A program made the translations under genes and the position numbers. Source: Arthrobacter sp. zg-Y238 (GTDB taxonomy: Bacteria > Actinomycetota > Actinomycetes > Actinomycetales > Micrococcaceae). Taken from it: a stretch of DNA of 64,000 nucleotides. This document shows positions 9,621 to 18,228 of the stretch, in pieces. Each line of letters starts with the position of its first letter. Within the stretch, counting starts at the first letter, position 1. The notes beneath the pieces are model-generated. The model saw nothing but the letters and a program-made list of their open reading frames with translations. It was not told the origin of the DNA and did not search any database. The stretch covers positions 1 to 64,000 of the forward strand of contig NZ_JANFLU010000006.1 in the NCBI RefSeq assembly GCF_024385525.1, given 5' to 3'.

Positions 9621-9645
9621 TTCCGTAGCGCACCGTCGCAGACAC

Positions 9646-9685
9646 AAAGAACCCCCGGTGCCATTTGGTTCCGGGGGTTCTTTTT
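9646..9685. terminator. Bidirectional intrinsic terminator after rsrA and bL37
   Basis: A 13-base-pair stem, AAAGAACCCCCGG (9646-9658) with CCGGGGGTTCTTT (9671-9683), a 12-base loop and T runs to the right with A runs to the left. It can stop transcription from rsrA rightward and from the bL37 gene leftward. Confidence 0.9.
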
Positions 9686-9722
9686 GCCTGGCCGTCCGGC
9701 CACGCGGCTACCAAAGCTTTGC

Positions 9723-9797
9723 TTAGGTGTTGGGACGCTTACCGTGGTTAGCGCCGCCGCGCTTACGGTCACGACGCTTGCGTGCACGCTTGCTCAT
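9723..9797 (-). CDS. Ribosomal protein bL37 (24 residues; AURKAIP1/COX24-like)
   Basis: A very small gene encoding 24 residues, starting MSKRARKRRDRKRGG and ending NHGKRPNT. This matches bL37, the short basic 50S protein found in mycobacterial ribosomes, which is also annotated as an AURKAIP1/COX24 domain protein. It has a near-perfect ribosome site, AAAGGAGG, five to six bases before the ATG. It is extremely Lys/Arg rich, as expected for an rRNA-binding peptide. It converges with sigH-rsrA across the shared terminator at 9646-9685. The gene is too short for normal ORF callers. Confidence 0.9.
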   Translation of the reverse strand: MSKRARKRRDRKRGGANHGKRPNT

Positions 9798-9878
9798 AGC
9801 TGCCTCCTTTGATTCGAAAAGTTCTGCCCTCCAGTGTCCCACATGCCTCATGCGCACGCCTAACGCGTGCCCGGCTGC

Positions 9879-11096
9879 CTAGACGAATGCCGACTTCCCG
9901 GTCACTGCCCGCGCGACGATCAGTGAATTGATCTCGTAGCTGCCCTCGTAGGTGTAGAGGATTTCGGCATCTCCGAAGAGCTTGCCCATCTCATAGTCCG
10001 TGCTGATGCCGTTACCGCCCAGCAGGGACCGCCCCATGGCCACCGATGCCCGGGCCAGCCGGGTGGTGGTGGACTTGGCCATCGCCGCCTGGACCATTTC
10101 GAGCTTGCCGTCCTGCTGGATTCCGGCAAGCTGTGCCATCAGTGCGAGCGAGACGGAGGCGTTGCCCAGGATTTCGGCCAGCTGCTGCTGGATCAGCTGG
10201 AACCGGGCGAGCTCCTTGCCGAACTGCTTCCGGTTCAAGGCGTAGGAACGTGCGACGTCGAACGCGGCCAGCTGTATGCCGGCGGCCTGCCAGCCCACCC
10301 AGGCACGTGAATCGCGCAGCAGCTCGTTGGCTTTGGAAAAGTCGGTGGCGCCCGGCAGGAGGTTGGCTGCCGGGATGCGGACGTCGTCGAGCACGATATC
10401 CGCGTTCTGCATGATCCGAAGCCCGATCTTGTTTGCGATCTTTGCGGCCGTGTAGCCGGGGCGGTCCGTTTCGACGAGGAAACACTTTATCTGCTGGTCG
10501 GCGACGTCCCTCGCCCAGACCAGGGCAAAGTCGGCGATGGTGCCGGCCCCGATCCAGCGCTTGGCGCCGTTGATCACCCACTCGTCCCCGTCGCGGCGCG
10601 CCGTAGTGGCCAGCCCGCCGGCTATGTCCGATCCGTGGTCCGGTTCGGTCAGGGCAAAGGCGCCGATCTGCGTGAGGGCGGTGAGGCCCGGCAGCCAGCG
10701 TGCCTTCTGCTCCTCGGAGCCGAGCTGGTCCACCATGCCGACGATCAGCTCGTTGTGGATCCCCACCAGTGCGGAGAGGGACACATCGGCGCGCGCCACC
10801 TCCGTGTACATAAGTCCCTTGAACAGCTTGGAGCTTCCGTCTGTCTGCAGACCGCCGAGGCCGTACTTGCCCAGCTCCGCGACCAGTTCGAAGGGGAATT
10901 CCTCCCTGTTCCAATAGTCGATCGAAGCCGCCCGGATCCGGGACTGGAGGAAGCTGCGGACCTCCCGGTAGCGGGACTGTTCCTCCGGAGGAAGCAGGTC
11001 AACGATGTACATGAGGTCAACGTCCGGGAAAGGCGGGACGAAGGCGTCGTCCGTCTCTGTGAGGTTCTGGCCGGTGGCACGGCTTTGTGGCTGCAC
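9879..11096 (-). CDS. Acyl-CoA dehydrogenase (glutaryl-CoA dehydrogenase-like)
   Basis: A 405-residue FAD enzyme that oxidises an acyl-CoA to the 2-enoyl-CoA. The flavin-binding segment is FALTEPDHGSDIAGG (about 150-164) followed by WVINGAKRWIGAGTIADFALVWAR; the catalytic Glu lies in ILYTYEGSYEINSLIVARAVTG near residue 385. This arrangement resembles glutaryl-CoA dehydrogenase and related branched-chain acyl-CoA dehydrogenases, so the substrate is uncertain; the valine genes downstream suggest isobutyryl-CoA as one possibility. The start is GTG 11096 with GAAGGGA about nine bases upstream. It is divergent from a MarR regulator. Confidence 0.85.
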   Translation of the reverse strand: MQPQSRATGQNLTETDDAFVPPFPDVDLMYIVDLLPPEEQSRYREVRSFLQSRIRAASIDYWNREEFPFELVAELGKYGLGGLQTDGSSKLFKGLMYTEVARADVSLSALVGIHNELIVGMVDQLGSEEQKARWLPGLTALTQIGAFALTEPDHGSDIAGGLATTARRDGDEWVINGAKRWIGAGTIADFALVWARDVADQQIKCFLVETDRPGYTAAKIANKIGLRIMQNADIVLDDVRIPAANLLPGATDFSKANELLRDSRAWVGWQAAGIQLAAFDVARSYALNRKQFGKELARFQLIQQQLAEILGNASVSLALMAQLAGIQQDGKLEMVQAAMAKSTTTRLARASVAMGRSLLGGNGISTDYEMGKLFGDAEILYTYEGSYEINSLIVARAVTGKSAFV

Positions 11097-11162
11097 GGGC
11101 GAGCATCCCTTCGTAGCGATCCGGCATGGATGATCCGGCTCTTCCTAACCCTTGGACGTCCT

Positions 11163-11192
11163 AGTATATTGCAGAGTGATGGAGATCACCAT
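11163..11192. promoter_or_regulatory. Divergent promoter with MarR-type palindrome
   Basis: A near-palindrome ATGGAGATCACCAT (12 of 14 positions symmetric) lies at 11179-11192, beside an AT-rich TAGTATATT segment at 11163-11171 that offers a -10 box in either direction. It sits between the divergent acyl-CoA dehydrogenase and MarR genes, where such regulators usually bind. Assignment to this MarR is inference. Confidence 0.4.
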
Positions 11193-11323
11193 TGCGACGG
11201 TCCCCGGCCGAGGTCCGGAGCCGGGATAACGGCGGCGGGCCCGCAAGCCACCGGAACCGACTTTCCGGCACTGAAAAGCTAGGCTGGGGCCTATGAAATC
11301 CAGAACGGGAAGCCGGAGGTGCC

Positions 11324-11830
11324 GTGGCAATGCCGCTGCCGCGTGATCCCATTGCGGACGCCAGAGGAAACTGGGAACGGCACGGCTGGTCCGACGTCGC
11401 CGCCCCCATGGCTGCCATCACAGCCATCATGCGGACCCAACAGATCCTGCTGGCCCGGATTGAGGCGGTCTTGAAGCCGTTCGGGCTGACGTTTGCCCGC
11501 TACGAACTCCTCGCCCTCCTGAGTTTTGCCCGCAGCGGGGCGCTGCCCATGAACAAGGCCAGCGCGCTTCTGCAGGTGCACCCCACCTCGGTGACGAACG
11601 CCGTCGACCGTCTGCAGGACGCTGAACTGGTGATCCGCTCACCGCATCCCACAGACGGGCGCACCACCTTGATTGAGCTCACTCCCCAAGGGCGGACGCT
11701 GGCCAAGGAGGCAACCCAGGCCCTGAACTCGGGGGTATTCGCGCAATCCGGATTCGAAGAGCAGGATGTGGACCAGCTGATCCGGATCCTCGGCAGCTTC
11801 CGCAGGAACGCCGGCGACTTCAGCGACTGA
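11324..11830 (+). CDS. MarR family transcriptional regulator
   Basis: A 168-residue winged-helix regulator. The DNA-binding region runs from LTFARYELLALLSFARSGALPMNKASALLQVHPTSVTNAVDRLQDAELV (helix-turn-helix) into the wing HPTDGRTTLIELTPQGRTLAKEA, a canonical MarR segment. The GTG at 11324 has GGAGG four bases upstream; the ATG at 11330 (ten bases) is the alternative. It is divergent from the acyl-CoA dehydrogenase and probably controls it; in this family acyl-CoA or aromatic acids are frequent ligands. Confidence 0.88.
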   Translation: MAMPLPRDPIADARGNWERHGWSDVAAPMAAITAIMRTQQILLARIEAVLKPFGLTFARYELLALLSFARSGALPMNKASALLQVHPTSVTNAVDRLQDAELVIRSPHPTDGRTTLIELTPQGRTLAKEATQALNSGVFAQSGFEEQDVDQLIRILGSFRRNAGDFSD

Positions 11831-11868
11831 GACTTCAGCGACTGAACGGCGCGGCCGGACGCACCGCC

Positions 11869-12648
11869 TCAGCGGTGGGTGAAGTCCGGCTTGCGCTTCT
11901 CGACGAAGGCTGCCATGCCTTCCTTCTGGTCTTCGGTGGCAAACAGCGAGTGGAAGACGCGCCGTTCGAAGAGGACTCCCTGGGCCAGGCCCGTCTCAAA
12001 CGCTGCGTTGACGGCTTCCTTGGCAACCATCGCCACCGGTTTGGATTTGGAGGCGATGACCGCGGCGGCCTCCATGGCCTCCTCGACCACGTCCGCGGCC
12101 GGGACCACGCGGGAAACGAGGCCGGCGCGTTCGGCTTCCTCGGCACACATGAAGCGCCCGGTCAGGATCATGTCCATCGCTTTGGACTTCCCCACGGCGC
12201 GGGTGAGCCGCTGGGAGCCGCCCATGCCGGGGAGCACTCCGAGATTGATTTCCGGCTGGCCGAATTTGGCATTGTCGCCGGCAATGATGAAGTCGCACAT
12301 CATCGCGAGCTCGCAGCCGCCGCCCAAGGCGAAGCCGGACACTGCAGCTATCACCGGGATACGCAGACGGGTCAAATTTTCCCAGCCGCGGAACCAGTCC
12401 GCGGCGTACATGTCCATGTAGCCCTTGGACTGCATTTCCTTGATGTCCGCCCCGGCGGCGAAGGCCTTGCCGGATCCGGTCAGCACAACAGCTCCGATCG
12501 CGGGATCGGCGTCCATTGCGGACACGGCGCGCACGAGTTCGTCCATGGTGGACTTGTTCAGCGCGTTCAGCGCCTCGGGCCGGTTGAGCGTCACGAGCCC
12601 CACCCGGCCGCGCTGCTCTACGAGAATGTTCGTGTACTGCTCAGTCAT
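11869..12648 (-). CDS. Enoyl-CoA hydratase
   Basis: A 259-residue crotonase-fold enzyme that adds water to 2-enoyl-CoA. Both catalytic glutamates of classical enoyl-CoA hydratase are present: in [11 protein letters not shown] and in GQPEINLG, twenty residues apart as in the rat mitochondrial enzyme. The oxyanion-hole segments [12 protein letters not shown] and SGFALGGG are also clear. The C-terminus [12 protein letters not shown] matches the family. GAGGGG lies eight bases before ATG 12648. It is the last gene of the valine-degradation run; in that route it would hydrate methacrylyl-CoA. Confidence 0.92.
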   Translation of the reverse strand: MTEQYTNILVEQRGRVGLVTLNRPEALNALNKSTMDELVRAVSAMDADPAIGAVVLTGSGKAFAAGADIKEMQSKGYMDMYAADWFRGWENLTRLRIPVIAAVSGFALGGGCELAMMCDFIIAGDNAKFGQPEINLGVLPGMGGSQRLTRAVGKSKAMDMILTGRFMCAEEAERAGLVSRVVPAADVVEEAMEAAAVIASKSKPVAMVAKEAVNAAFETGLAQGVLFERRVFHSLFATEDQKEGMAAFVEKRKPDFTHR

Positions 12649-12702
12649 GTCTGGCCCCTCAGGTGCTGTTTCAAGTGTTCGGGATTGTCCGGTGCGCAAA
12701 AC

Positions 12703-13650
12703 CTAGCGCGCTGACCTATCCCGGATATCGGTGATGATGCCGGAGAAATCCCGGCCCGCGCCGCCTTCCGCGGCAAAGTCATCGTAGATTGCCGAAGCGA
12801 GCGGTCCTAACTGCGCGGCGACCCCCGTGCTTTCGAGGGCGTTGAGGGCCAGCTTCAGGTCCTTGGCCATCAAGGCTCCCGCGAACCCGGGCTGATAGTC
12901 GCGGTTGGCGGGGCTGGTGGGCACCGGGCCCGGCACGGGGCAGTTTGTGGTCAGCGCCCAGCACTGGCCGGAGGCCGCCGAGGCAACATCGAAAAGGGCC
13001 TGGTGGGTCAGGCCCAGCTTTTCGCCCAGGACAAAGGCTTCGCTGACCGCGATCATCGAGATTCCGAGGATCATGTTGTTGCAGATCTTGGCGGCCTGGC
13101 CTGCACCGTGCTCTCCGCAGTGCACTACGCGCCGGCCCATCACCTCGAGCATCGGGCTGACTGCTTTGAAATCTTCCGGCAACGCGCCCACCATGAAGGT
13201 CAAAGTGCCTGCCTCGGCGCCTACGACGCCGCCGGAGACCGGCGCGTCTACGGCCCGGTGGCCGGCCGCAACCGCGAGTTCTGCTGCCTCCCGGGCCTCC
13301 TCCACGTTGATGGTGGAGCAATCCAGGAACAGGGTGTTGGGTGCGGCAGCGGCGAGCAGCCCCGGCTGGTCTCCGGTGCCCCGATAGGCGTCCAGCAGAT
13401 GTTTGCCGCTGGGCAGCATGGTGAGCACTACACCGGCGCCGGATACCGCAGCGGCGGCACTGGCGGCTGTGGCGATGCCGTTTGCCTCAGCAGTTTCAAG
13501 AGCGGCGGGCATTACGTCGAAGCCGGTGACGGCGTAGCCGGCGTTCACGAGATTCACGGCCATCGGGCCGCCCATGTGGCCCAGTCCGAGGAAGGCAACC
13601 GGAGCGGCCTGCTCCCCACGGCTCAGCTCTGAAGGGAATGGTTCAGACAT
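12703..13650 (-). CDS. mmsB: 3-hydroxyisobutyrate dehydrogenase
   Basis: A 315-residue NAD-dependent beta-hydroxyacid dehydrogenase converting 3-hydroxyisobutyrate to methylmalonate semialdehyde in valine catabolism. The Rossmann motif is VAFLGLGHMGGPMAVNL (about 18-34), the substrate-binding block DAPVSGGVVGAEAGTLTFMVG and the catalytic Lys lies in GAGQAAKICNNMILG. The ATG overlaps the end of the preceding hydrolase gene by eight bases. Confidence 0.93.
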   Translation of the reverse strand: MSEPFPSELSRGEQAAPVAFLGLGHMGGPMAVNLVNAGYAVTGFDVMPAALETAEANGIATAASAAAAVSGAGVVLTMLPSGKHLLDAYRGTGDQPGLLAAAAPNTLFLDCSTINVEEAREAAELAVAAGHRAVDAPVSGGVVGAEAGTLTFMVGALPEDFKAVSPMLEVMGRRVVHCGEHGAGQAAKICNNMILGISMIAVSEAFVLGEKLGLTHQALFDVASAASGQCWALTTNCPVPGPVPTSPANRDYQPGFAGALMAKDLKLALNALESTGVAAQLGPLASAIYDDFAAEGGAGRDFSGIITDIRDRSAR

Positions 13651-14725
13651 TGTTGTGCTCCTTGGAAAGTATCAGTTCACGGTTCCCCAGCGGAGCGAAA
13701 TAGGATTCGACGTCCTCGTCGCTGACCTCTGCCAGCGTGGCGGGCTGCCAGTCCGGGGCAAAGTCCTTATCCACCACCTGGGCACGGATGCCCTCCCGGA
13801 AATCGGGTCCGGCGACGAACCGCAGGCCCACCCGGTACTCCTGCTCCAGGGCTTTCTCCAGGCTCAGCCCCTTCACCCGGCGCAGCGATTCCAGCGTCAC
13901 TTTCACCGCGGTGGGGGACTTGGCCGCTATTGCCTCGGCAGCCTTGGCTGCTTCCTCCTGGGCCTGCCCATCGAAAGCCCGCAGCCGGCGCACAATTTCC
14001 TCGGCGTCGGTCCCGGCGTAGCAGGCGTCTATCCATGCCTGCCCTGCGAGTCCGGACGGCGGGGCCTCCTCTGCAAAGCGTGCGACGGCGGAGTCCACGG
14101 GTTCGCTTTCAAGTGCCCTGGCGAGGTCCTCAAGCTTCGCCGATGGAACGAAGGAGTCCGCGAACCCCAGGAACACCGCGTCGGCAGCGTTCAAGTGGGC
14201 CCCGGTGAGGGCTGCATGGGTGCCGGTCTCCCCGGGCGCGCGGGAGAGCAGCAGGGTTCCGCCGACGTCGGGCACGAAGCCGATGGTGGTTTCCGGCATG
14301 CCCAGCCGGGTCCGTTCGGTGACGATCCGGACGGAGCCATGGGCGGAGATTCCCACTCCGCCCCCGAGCACCAGTCCGTCCATGAAAGCCACGTACGGCT
14401 TGGGGTAGTTCGAAATGAGCGAGTTGAGCGTGTATTCGTCCGCCCAGAAGGCGGCTGTGGCGTTGCCGCCGTCGAGCATGTCGCGGTAGATGGCCACTAT
14501 GTCGCCGCCCGCGCACAATCCCCGTTCGCCGGAGCCGCGTACCAGCACAGCTGCCACGGAGTCGTCGCCGGCCCAGAGCCTGAGCTGCTCCAGCATGGCC
14601 GATGCCATGCCGGCCGTAAGCGCATTGACGGCCCGCGGGCGGTTGAGCGTTATGACGCCCAGCCTGCCGCGGCATTCGAACAGCACCTCATCCGTGGCAG
14701 GCTTCCCGGAGTCCATGGCTGCCAT
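13643..14725 (-). CDS. 3-hydroxyisobutyryl-CoA hydrolase
   Basis: A 360-residue crotonase-superfamily thioesterase that releases 3-hydroxyisobutyrate from its CoA ester. The segments GLCAGGDIVAIY and FMDGLVLGGGVGISAHG form the oxyanion hole, and MPETTIGFVPDVGG is the signature that separates this hydrolase from enoyl-CoA hydratases. The length (about 350 residues, longer than hydratases) agrees. The ATG shares one base with the mmsA stop (TGATG), indicating coupling. Confidence 0.9.
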   Translation of the reverse strand: MAAMDSGKPATDEVLFECRGRLGVITLNRPRAVNALTAGMASAMLEQLRLWAGDDSVAAVLVRGSGERGLCAGGDIVAIYRDMLDGGNATAAFWADEYTLNSLISNYPKPYVAFMDGLVLGGGVGISAHGSVRIVTERTRLGMPETTIGFVPDVGGTLLLSRAPGETGTHAALTGAHLNAADAVFLGFADSFVPSAKLEDLARALESEPVDSAVARFAEEAPPSGLAGQAWIDACYAGTDAEEIVRRLRAFDGQAQEEAAKAAEAIAAKSPTAVKVTLESLRRVKGLSLEKALEQEYRVGLRFVAGPDFREGIRAQVVDKDFAPDWQPATLAEVSDEDVESYFAPLGNRELILSKEHNNV

Positions 14726-16224
14726 CAGCTGCCTTCCGGCATAACGAAGCTGGCGCCGGTGCGGATCCCCGACGGCCAGCGCGTGGTGACCGTCTTGGTC
14801 TTGGTATAGAAGCGGAAAGCATCCGCACCGTGCTGGTTGAGGTCGCCGAATCCGGAAGCCTTCCAGCCGCCGAAGGTGTAGTAGGCGATAGGGACCGGGA
14901 TGGGGACATTGATGCCCACCATGCCGACCTGGACCCGGCTCGCGAAATCACGGGCTGAGTCACCGTCCCGGGTGAAGATGGCCACTCCGTTGCCGAACTC
15001 GTGTTCGCTGCACAGGCGCAGGGCTTCGTCGTAGTCCTCTGCACGGAGCACGCTGAGCACGGGCCCGAAAATCTCTTCCTTGTAAATCGTCATGTCCTTG
15101 GTGACGTTGTCGAAGAGAGTGGGCCCCACCCAGAAGCCGCCGTCGTAGCCCTCTACTGCGAGGCCGCGCCCGTCGGCCAGCAGGGTGGCACCCTCATCCA
15201 CACCGGCCTGGATATAGCCTTCGATCCGTTCCTTCGCGGAAACCGCGACCACCGGGCCGAAATCCGAATCCTCGGCGAGGCTGTGCCCGACCTTGAGTCC
15301 GGCGATCCGCTCCTCAAGCTTCGCCACGAGCGCGTCGCCGGTGTCCTTGCCGACCGGTACGGCCACGGAGATCGCCATGCAGCGTTCGCCGGCGGAGCCG
15401 AAGCCGGCACCGATCAGGGCATCGGCTGCCATGTCCAGATCGGCATCCGGCATGATCACCATGTGGTTTTTCGCGCCGCCGAAACACTGGGCGCGCTTTC
15501 CATGCGCAGCGGCAGTGGCGTAGATGTACTGCGCAATCGGTGTGGAGCCGACAAAGCCGATGGCGGCGACCCGCGGATCCTCCAGCAGAGCATCGACCGC
15601 TTCCTTGTCGCCGTTGACGACGTTAAAGACACCGGCCGGAAGGCCGGCCTCCGTAAAGAGCTCGGCAAGGCGCAGGGGCACGGATGGGTCCCGCTCGGAG
15701 GGCTTGAGGATGAAGGAATTGCCCGCAGCCAGTGCCGGACCGGATTTCCACAGCGGAATCATGGCCGGAAAGTTGAACGGCGTGATTCCGGCTACGACGC
15801 CGAGCGGCTGGCGCATTGAATGGACGTCGACGCCGGCCCCCGCGTTGTCCGAGAACTCGCCCTTGAGCAGGTGCGGGGCGCCGGCGGCGAATTCCACCAC
15901 CTCGATGCCCCGCTGGATGTCGCCTTTCGCGTCGAGGAGGGTCTTGCCGTGTTCCGAGGACAACAGGGTGGCCAGTTCGTTCATGTTCGCGTTCACCAGA
16001 TCGACGAACCGCAGCAGGATCCGGCCCCGCCGCTGCGGGTTCATGGCCGCCCATTCCAACTGGCCCTTCTCCGCGTTGGAAACAACGTTGCGGACTTCCT
16101 CGGTGCTGGCCAGGGGCACCCTGGCGGAGACCTCGCCCGTGCAGGGATCGTAGACATCGCTGAAGCGCCCGGAGGCGCCTCCAACATGCTGTCCGTCAAC
16201 GTAATGCGATAGCTCGCGAACCAT
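14725..16224 (-). CDS. mmsA: CoA-acylating methylmalonate-semialdehyde dehydrogenase
   Basis: A 499-residue aldehyde dehydrogenase that converts methylmalonate semialdehyde with CoA and NAD to propionyl-CoA and CO2. The NAD-binding segment contains ITPFNFPAMIPLWKSGPALAAGN and GFVGSTPIAQYIY; the catalytic Cys is in GSAGERCMAISVAVPVG, the MMSDH form. ATG 16224 has AAAGGAG about nine bases upstream; further in-frame codons up to 16308 look like leader. It is the first gene of the leftward set mmsA, hydrolase, mmsB, hydratase. Confidence 0.93.
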   Translation of the reverse strand: MVRELSHYVDGQHVGGASGRFSDVYDPCTGEVSARVPLASTEEVRNVVSNAEKGQLEWAAMNPQRRGRILLRFVDLVNANMNELATLLSSEHGKTLLDAKGDIQRGIEVVEFAAGAPHLLKGEFSDNAGAGVDVHSMRQPLGVVAGITPFNFPAMIPLWKSGPALAAGNSFILKPSERDPSVPLRLAELFTEAGLPAGVFNVVNGDKEAVDALLEDPRVAAIGFVGSTPIAQYIYATAAAHGKRAQCFGGAKNHMVIMPDADLDMAADALIGAGFGSAGERCMAISVAVPVGKDTGDALVAKLEERIAGLKVGHSLAEDSDFGPVVAVSAKERIEGYIQAGVDEGATLLADGRGLAVEGYDGGFWVGPTLFDNVTKDMTIYKEEIFGPVLSVLRAEDYDEALRLCSEHEFGNGVAIFTRDGDSARDFASRVQVGMVGINVPIPVPIAYYTFGGWKASGFGDLNQHGADAFRFYTKTKTVTTRWPSGIRTGASFVMPEGS

Positions 16225-16264
16225 AATGGAATGCTCCTTTGCACCGTGAATTGCGAAGCTGCAC

Positions 16265-16285
16265 CGCGGCTGAGTGTGAGCCGCG
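16265..16285. promoter_or_regulatory. Inverted repeat in the mmsA leader
   Basis: CGCGGCT (16265-16271) and AGCCGCG (16279-16285) form a perfect seven-base inverted repeat with a seven-base spacer, 41 bases before the mmsA ATG. It could be an operator or a leader hairpin. A TATGTT box lies upstream (about 16302-16307). Confidence 0.4.
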
Positions 16286-16355
16286 ACACTGTCTTCCCAC
16301 CCCAACATAGTCCAACTTAGTTCCAGACCGGCAAACGGAACCCTGACAACGACGA

Positions 16356-16398
16356 CGGCGGCGCCGTGGGGAAGATGGTCTTCCGCCTGACGCCGCCG
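16356..16398 (-). terminator. Two-tier hairpin downstream of the peptide ABC operon
   Basis: An outer stem CGGCGGCG / CGCCGCCG (16356-16363 with 16391-16398) encloses an inner stem GGAAGA-tgg-TCTTCC (16370-16384). It lies 46 bases beyond the stop of the leftward ATP-binding gene. There is no T tract, so it may act with Rho or only protect the 3' end. Confidence 0.4.
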
Positions 16399-16443
16399 CC
16401 GCGGTTTCGTTCTGCTGTGTTTACCTATTCCGCACCGTTCAGC

Positions 16444-18228
16444 CTATTCCTCGCTGCCGGCCGCGAGGAGCGCATAGCGCTGCTCTCGGCGGTAGGCCTG
16501 CTCGGCCGGGTCCGGCACCGGTGCCGCTGCCAGCAGGCGCCGGGTGTACGGATCCTGCGGGTACTTCAGGACCTGTTCGGTGGAACCCTGCTCCACCATC
16601 CTGCCCTTGTTCAGCACGGCGATATGGCTGGCCAGGATCTCCACCACCGCGAGGTCGTGGCTGACGAACAGGCAGGCAAAGCCGTACTCCTGCTGCAGGT
16701 CCTGCAGCAGCGCCAGCACCCGTGCCTGCACCGACACATCCAGCGCCGACGTCGGCTCATCCGCTACGAGCAGGGACGGCCGCAGCGAGAGCGCCCGCGC
16801 AATGCCCACACGCTGGCGCTGCCCGCCGGAGAGTTCGTGCGGGTACCGGTTGCGGAAGCTCTTGGGCAGCTGGACGTCATCGAGCAGGTTCTCCACCCGC
16901 TTATCCAGCTCGGCCTTGGACAGCTTCTCGTGCAGGAACAGCGGCTCGCCGATGCTCTCACCGATGGACATACGCGGATTCAGCGATGCCGCCGGGTCCT
17001 GGAAGACGATGGCGAACTTCCGCCGCAGGGGCCGCATTTTTTTCGGTGACAGCCCGGCGATGTCTGTTCCGTTGATCCGCACACTTCCCTCGGCCACCGG
17101 CAGCAGACCGGTGACGGCGCGTCCGATGGTGGACTTCCCCGAACCGGATTCGCCCACCAAACCCATGACTTCGCCGGGCATGATCGTGAAGGAAACATCG
17201 GATACCGCACGGAAGGCCGGGGTGCGGAACCGTCCCGGATACTCGATGGCCACATTCTCAAGCTGCAGGGCGGGCGTCTGCGACGTCGTCGGTTCGGCCA
17301 CTTCCTCGGAGGCCTTCATAACCGCCCGGGGTGCATCGGTGATCTGCAGGGAGCCGTCATCCTCCACCTCGACGGCTGCCAGCACACCGCCCACCTTGGA
17401 ACCGAGGTGCGGCACGGCATCGAGCAGGGCCTTGGTGTAGTCCTGCTGCGGTGCGGCGAAGAGATCCACCACGGCGGAGGCTTCCACGATCCGCCCGTTT
17501 TGCATGACCACCACGTTGTCCGCGAGGTCGGCCACCACGCCCATGTCATGGGTGATGAGCAGGATGGCGCTGTTCAGGCGTTTGTTGAGCTTACGCAGCA
17601 GTTCGAGTACTTCCGCCTGGACCGTTACGTCCAGGGCGGTCGTGGGTTCATCGGCGATCAGCAGGATCGGATCATTGGCAATGGCAATGGCGATCATGGC
17701 CCGCTGGCGCTGCCCGCCGGAGAACTGGTGCGGATAATTGTCGTAGCGGGTCTCCGGATCAGGAATCTCCACCATGCGCAGCAGCTCAATGGCGCGTGCC
17801 TTGGCATCCGCGGGGGACGCATCGGTGTGCTGCTCAATGATCTCCTTCACCTGCTCACCCACCGTCAGGACCGGGTTCAGGGCCGTCATGGGCTCCTGGA
17901 AAATCATGGCGATGTCATTGCCGCGGATCTTCCGCAGCGCCGACTGCGGGGCGCCGATGAGTTCCTTGCCGTGCAGTTTCGCACTGCCGGTGGACCGCCC
18001 GTTGCCGGGCAGCAGGCCGAGCAGCGCCATGGAAGACATGCTCTTTCCCGAGCCGGATTCGCCGACGATCGCCAGGATCTCCCCGGGATAGACCTTGTAG
18101 TTCACGTCTTCGGCGGCCATGACCCATTCGTTGTCGACGTTGAAATCGACGCCGAGTCCGGTGACCTCAAGGATGGGGGAACCGGTTCCCGTTGCGGGGG
18201 TGTCGCTGTATACCGGTGTGGAGGTCAT
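16444..18228 (-). CDS. Peptide-type ABC transporter, fused double ATP-binding protein (DppD-DppF)
   Basis: A 594-residue cytoplasmic ATPase with two complete nucleotide-binding domains in one chain. Domain 1 has Walker [10 protein letters not shown] and signature [15 protein letters not shown]; domain 2 has Walker [13 protein letters not shown] (about 355-366) and signature [20 protein letters not shown] with Walker [13 protein letters not shown]. Each is followed by the oligopeptide-type C-terminal extension ([22 protein letters not shown]). The start overlaps the permease gene by four bases. It powers the importer formed with the two permeases and lipoprotein upstream. Confidence 0.93.
   Translation of the reverse strand: MTSTPVYSDTPATGTGSPILEVTGLGVDFNVDNEWVMAAEDVNYKVYPGEILAIVGESGSGKSMSSMALLGLLPGNGRSTGSAKLHGKELIGAPQSALRKIRGNDIAMIFQEPMTALNPVLTVGEQVKEIIEQHTDASPADAKARAIELLRMVEIPDPETRYDNYPHQFSGGQRQRAMIAIAIANDPILLIADEPTTALDVTVQAEVLELLRKLNKRLNSAILLITHDMGVVADLADNVVVMQNGRIVEASAVVDLFAAPQQDYTKALLDAVPHLGSKVGGVLAAVEVEDDGSLQITDAPRAVMKASEEVAEPTTSQTPALQLENVAIEYPGRFRTPAFRAVSDVSFTIMPGEVMGLVGESGSGKSTIGRAVTGLLPVAEGSVRINGTDIAGLSPKKMRPLRRKFAIVFQDPAASLNPRMSIGESIGEPLFLHEKLSKAELDKRVENLLDDVQLPKSFRNRYPHELSGGQRQRVGIARALSLRPSLLVADEPTSALDVSVQARVLALLQDLQQEYGFACLFVSHDLAVVEILASHIAVLNKGRMVEQGSTEQVLKYPQDPYTRRLLAAAPVPDPAEQAYRREQRYALLAAGSEE

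Noticed and set aside
12157-12186. A missing catalytic Glu in enoyl-CoA hydratase (AMDMILTG where rat enzyme has AMEMVLTG)
   Set aside because: Counting shows this is not a catalytic position; both catalytic Glu residues (GGGCE and GQPEI) are present and twenty residues apart.
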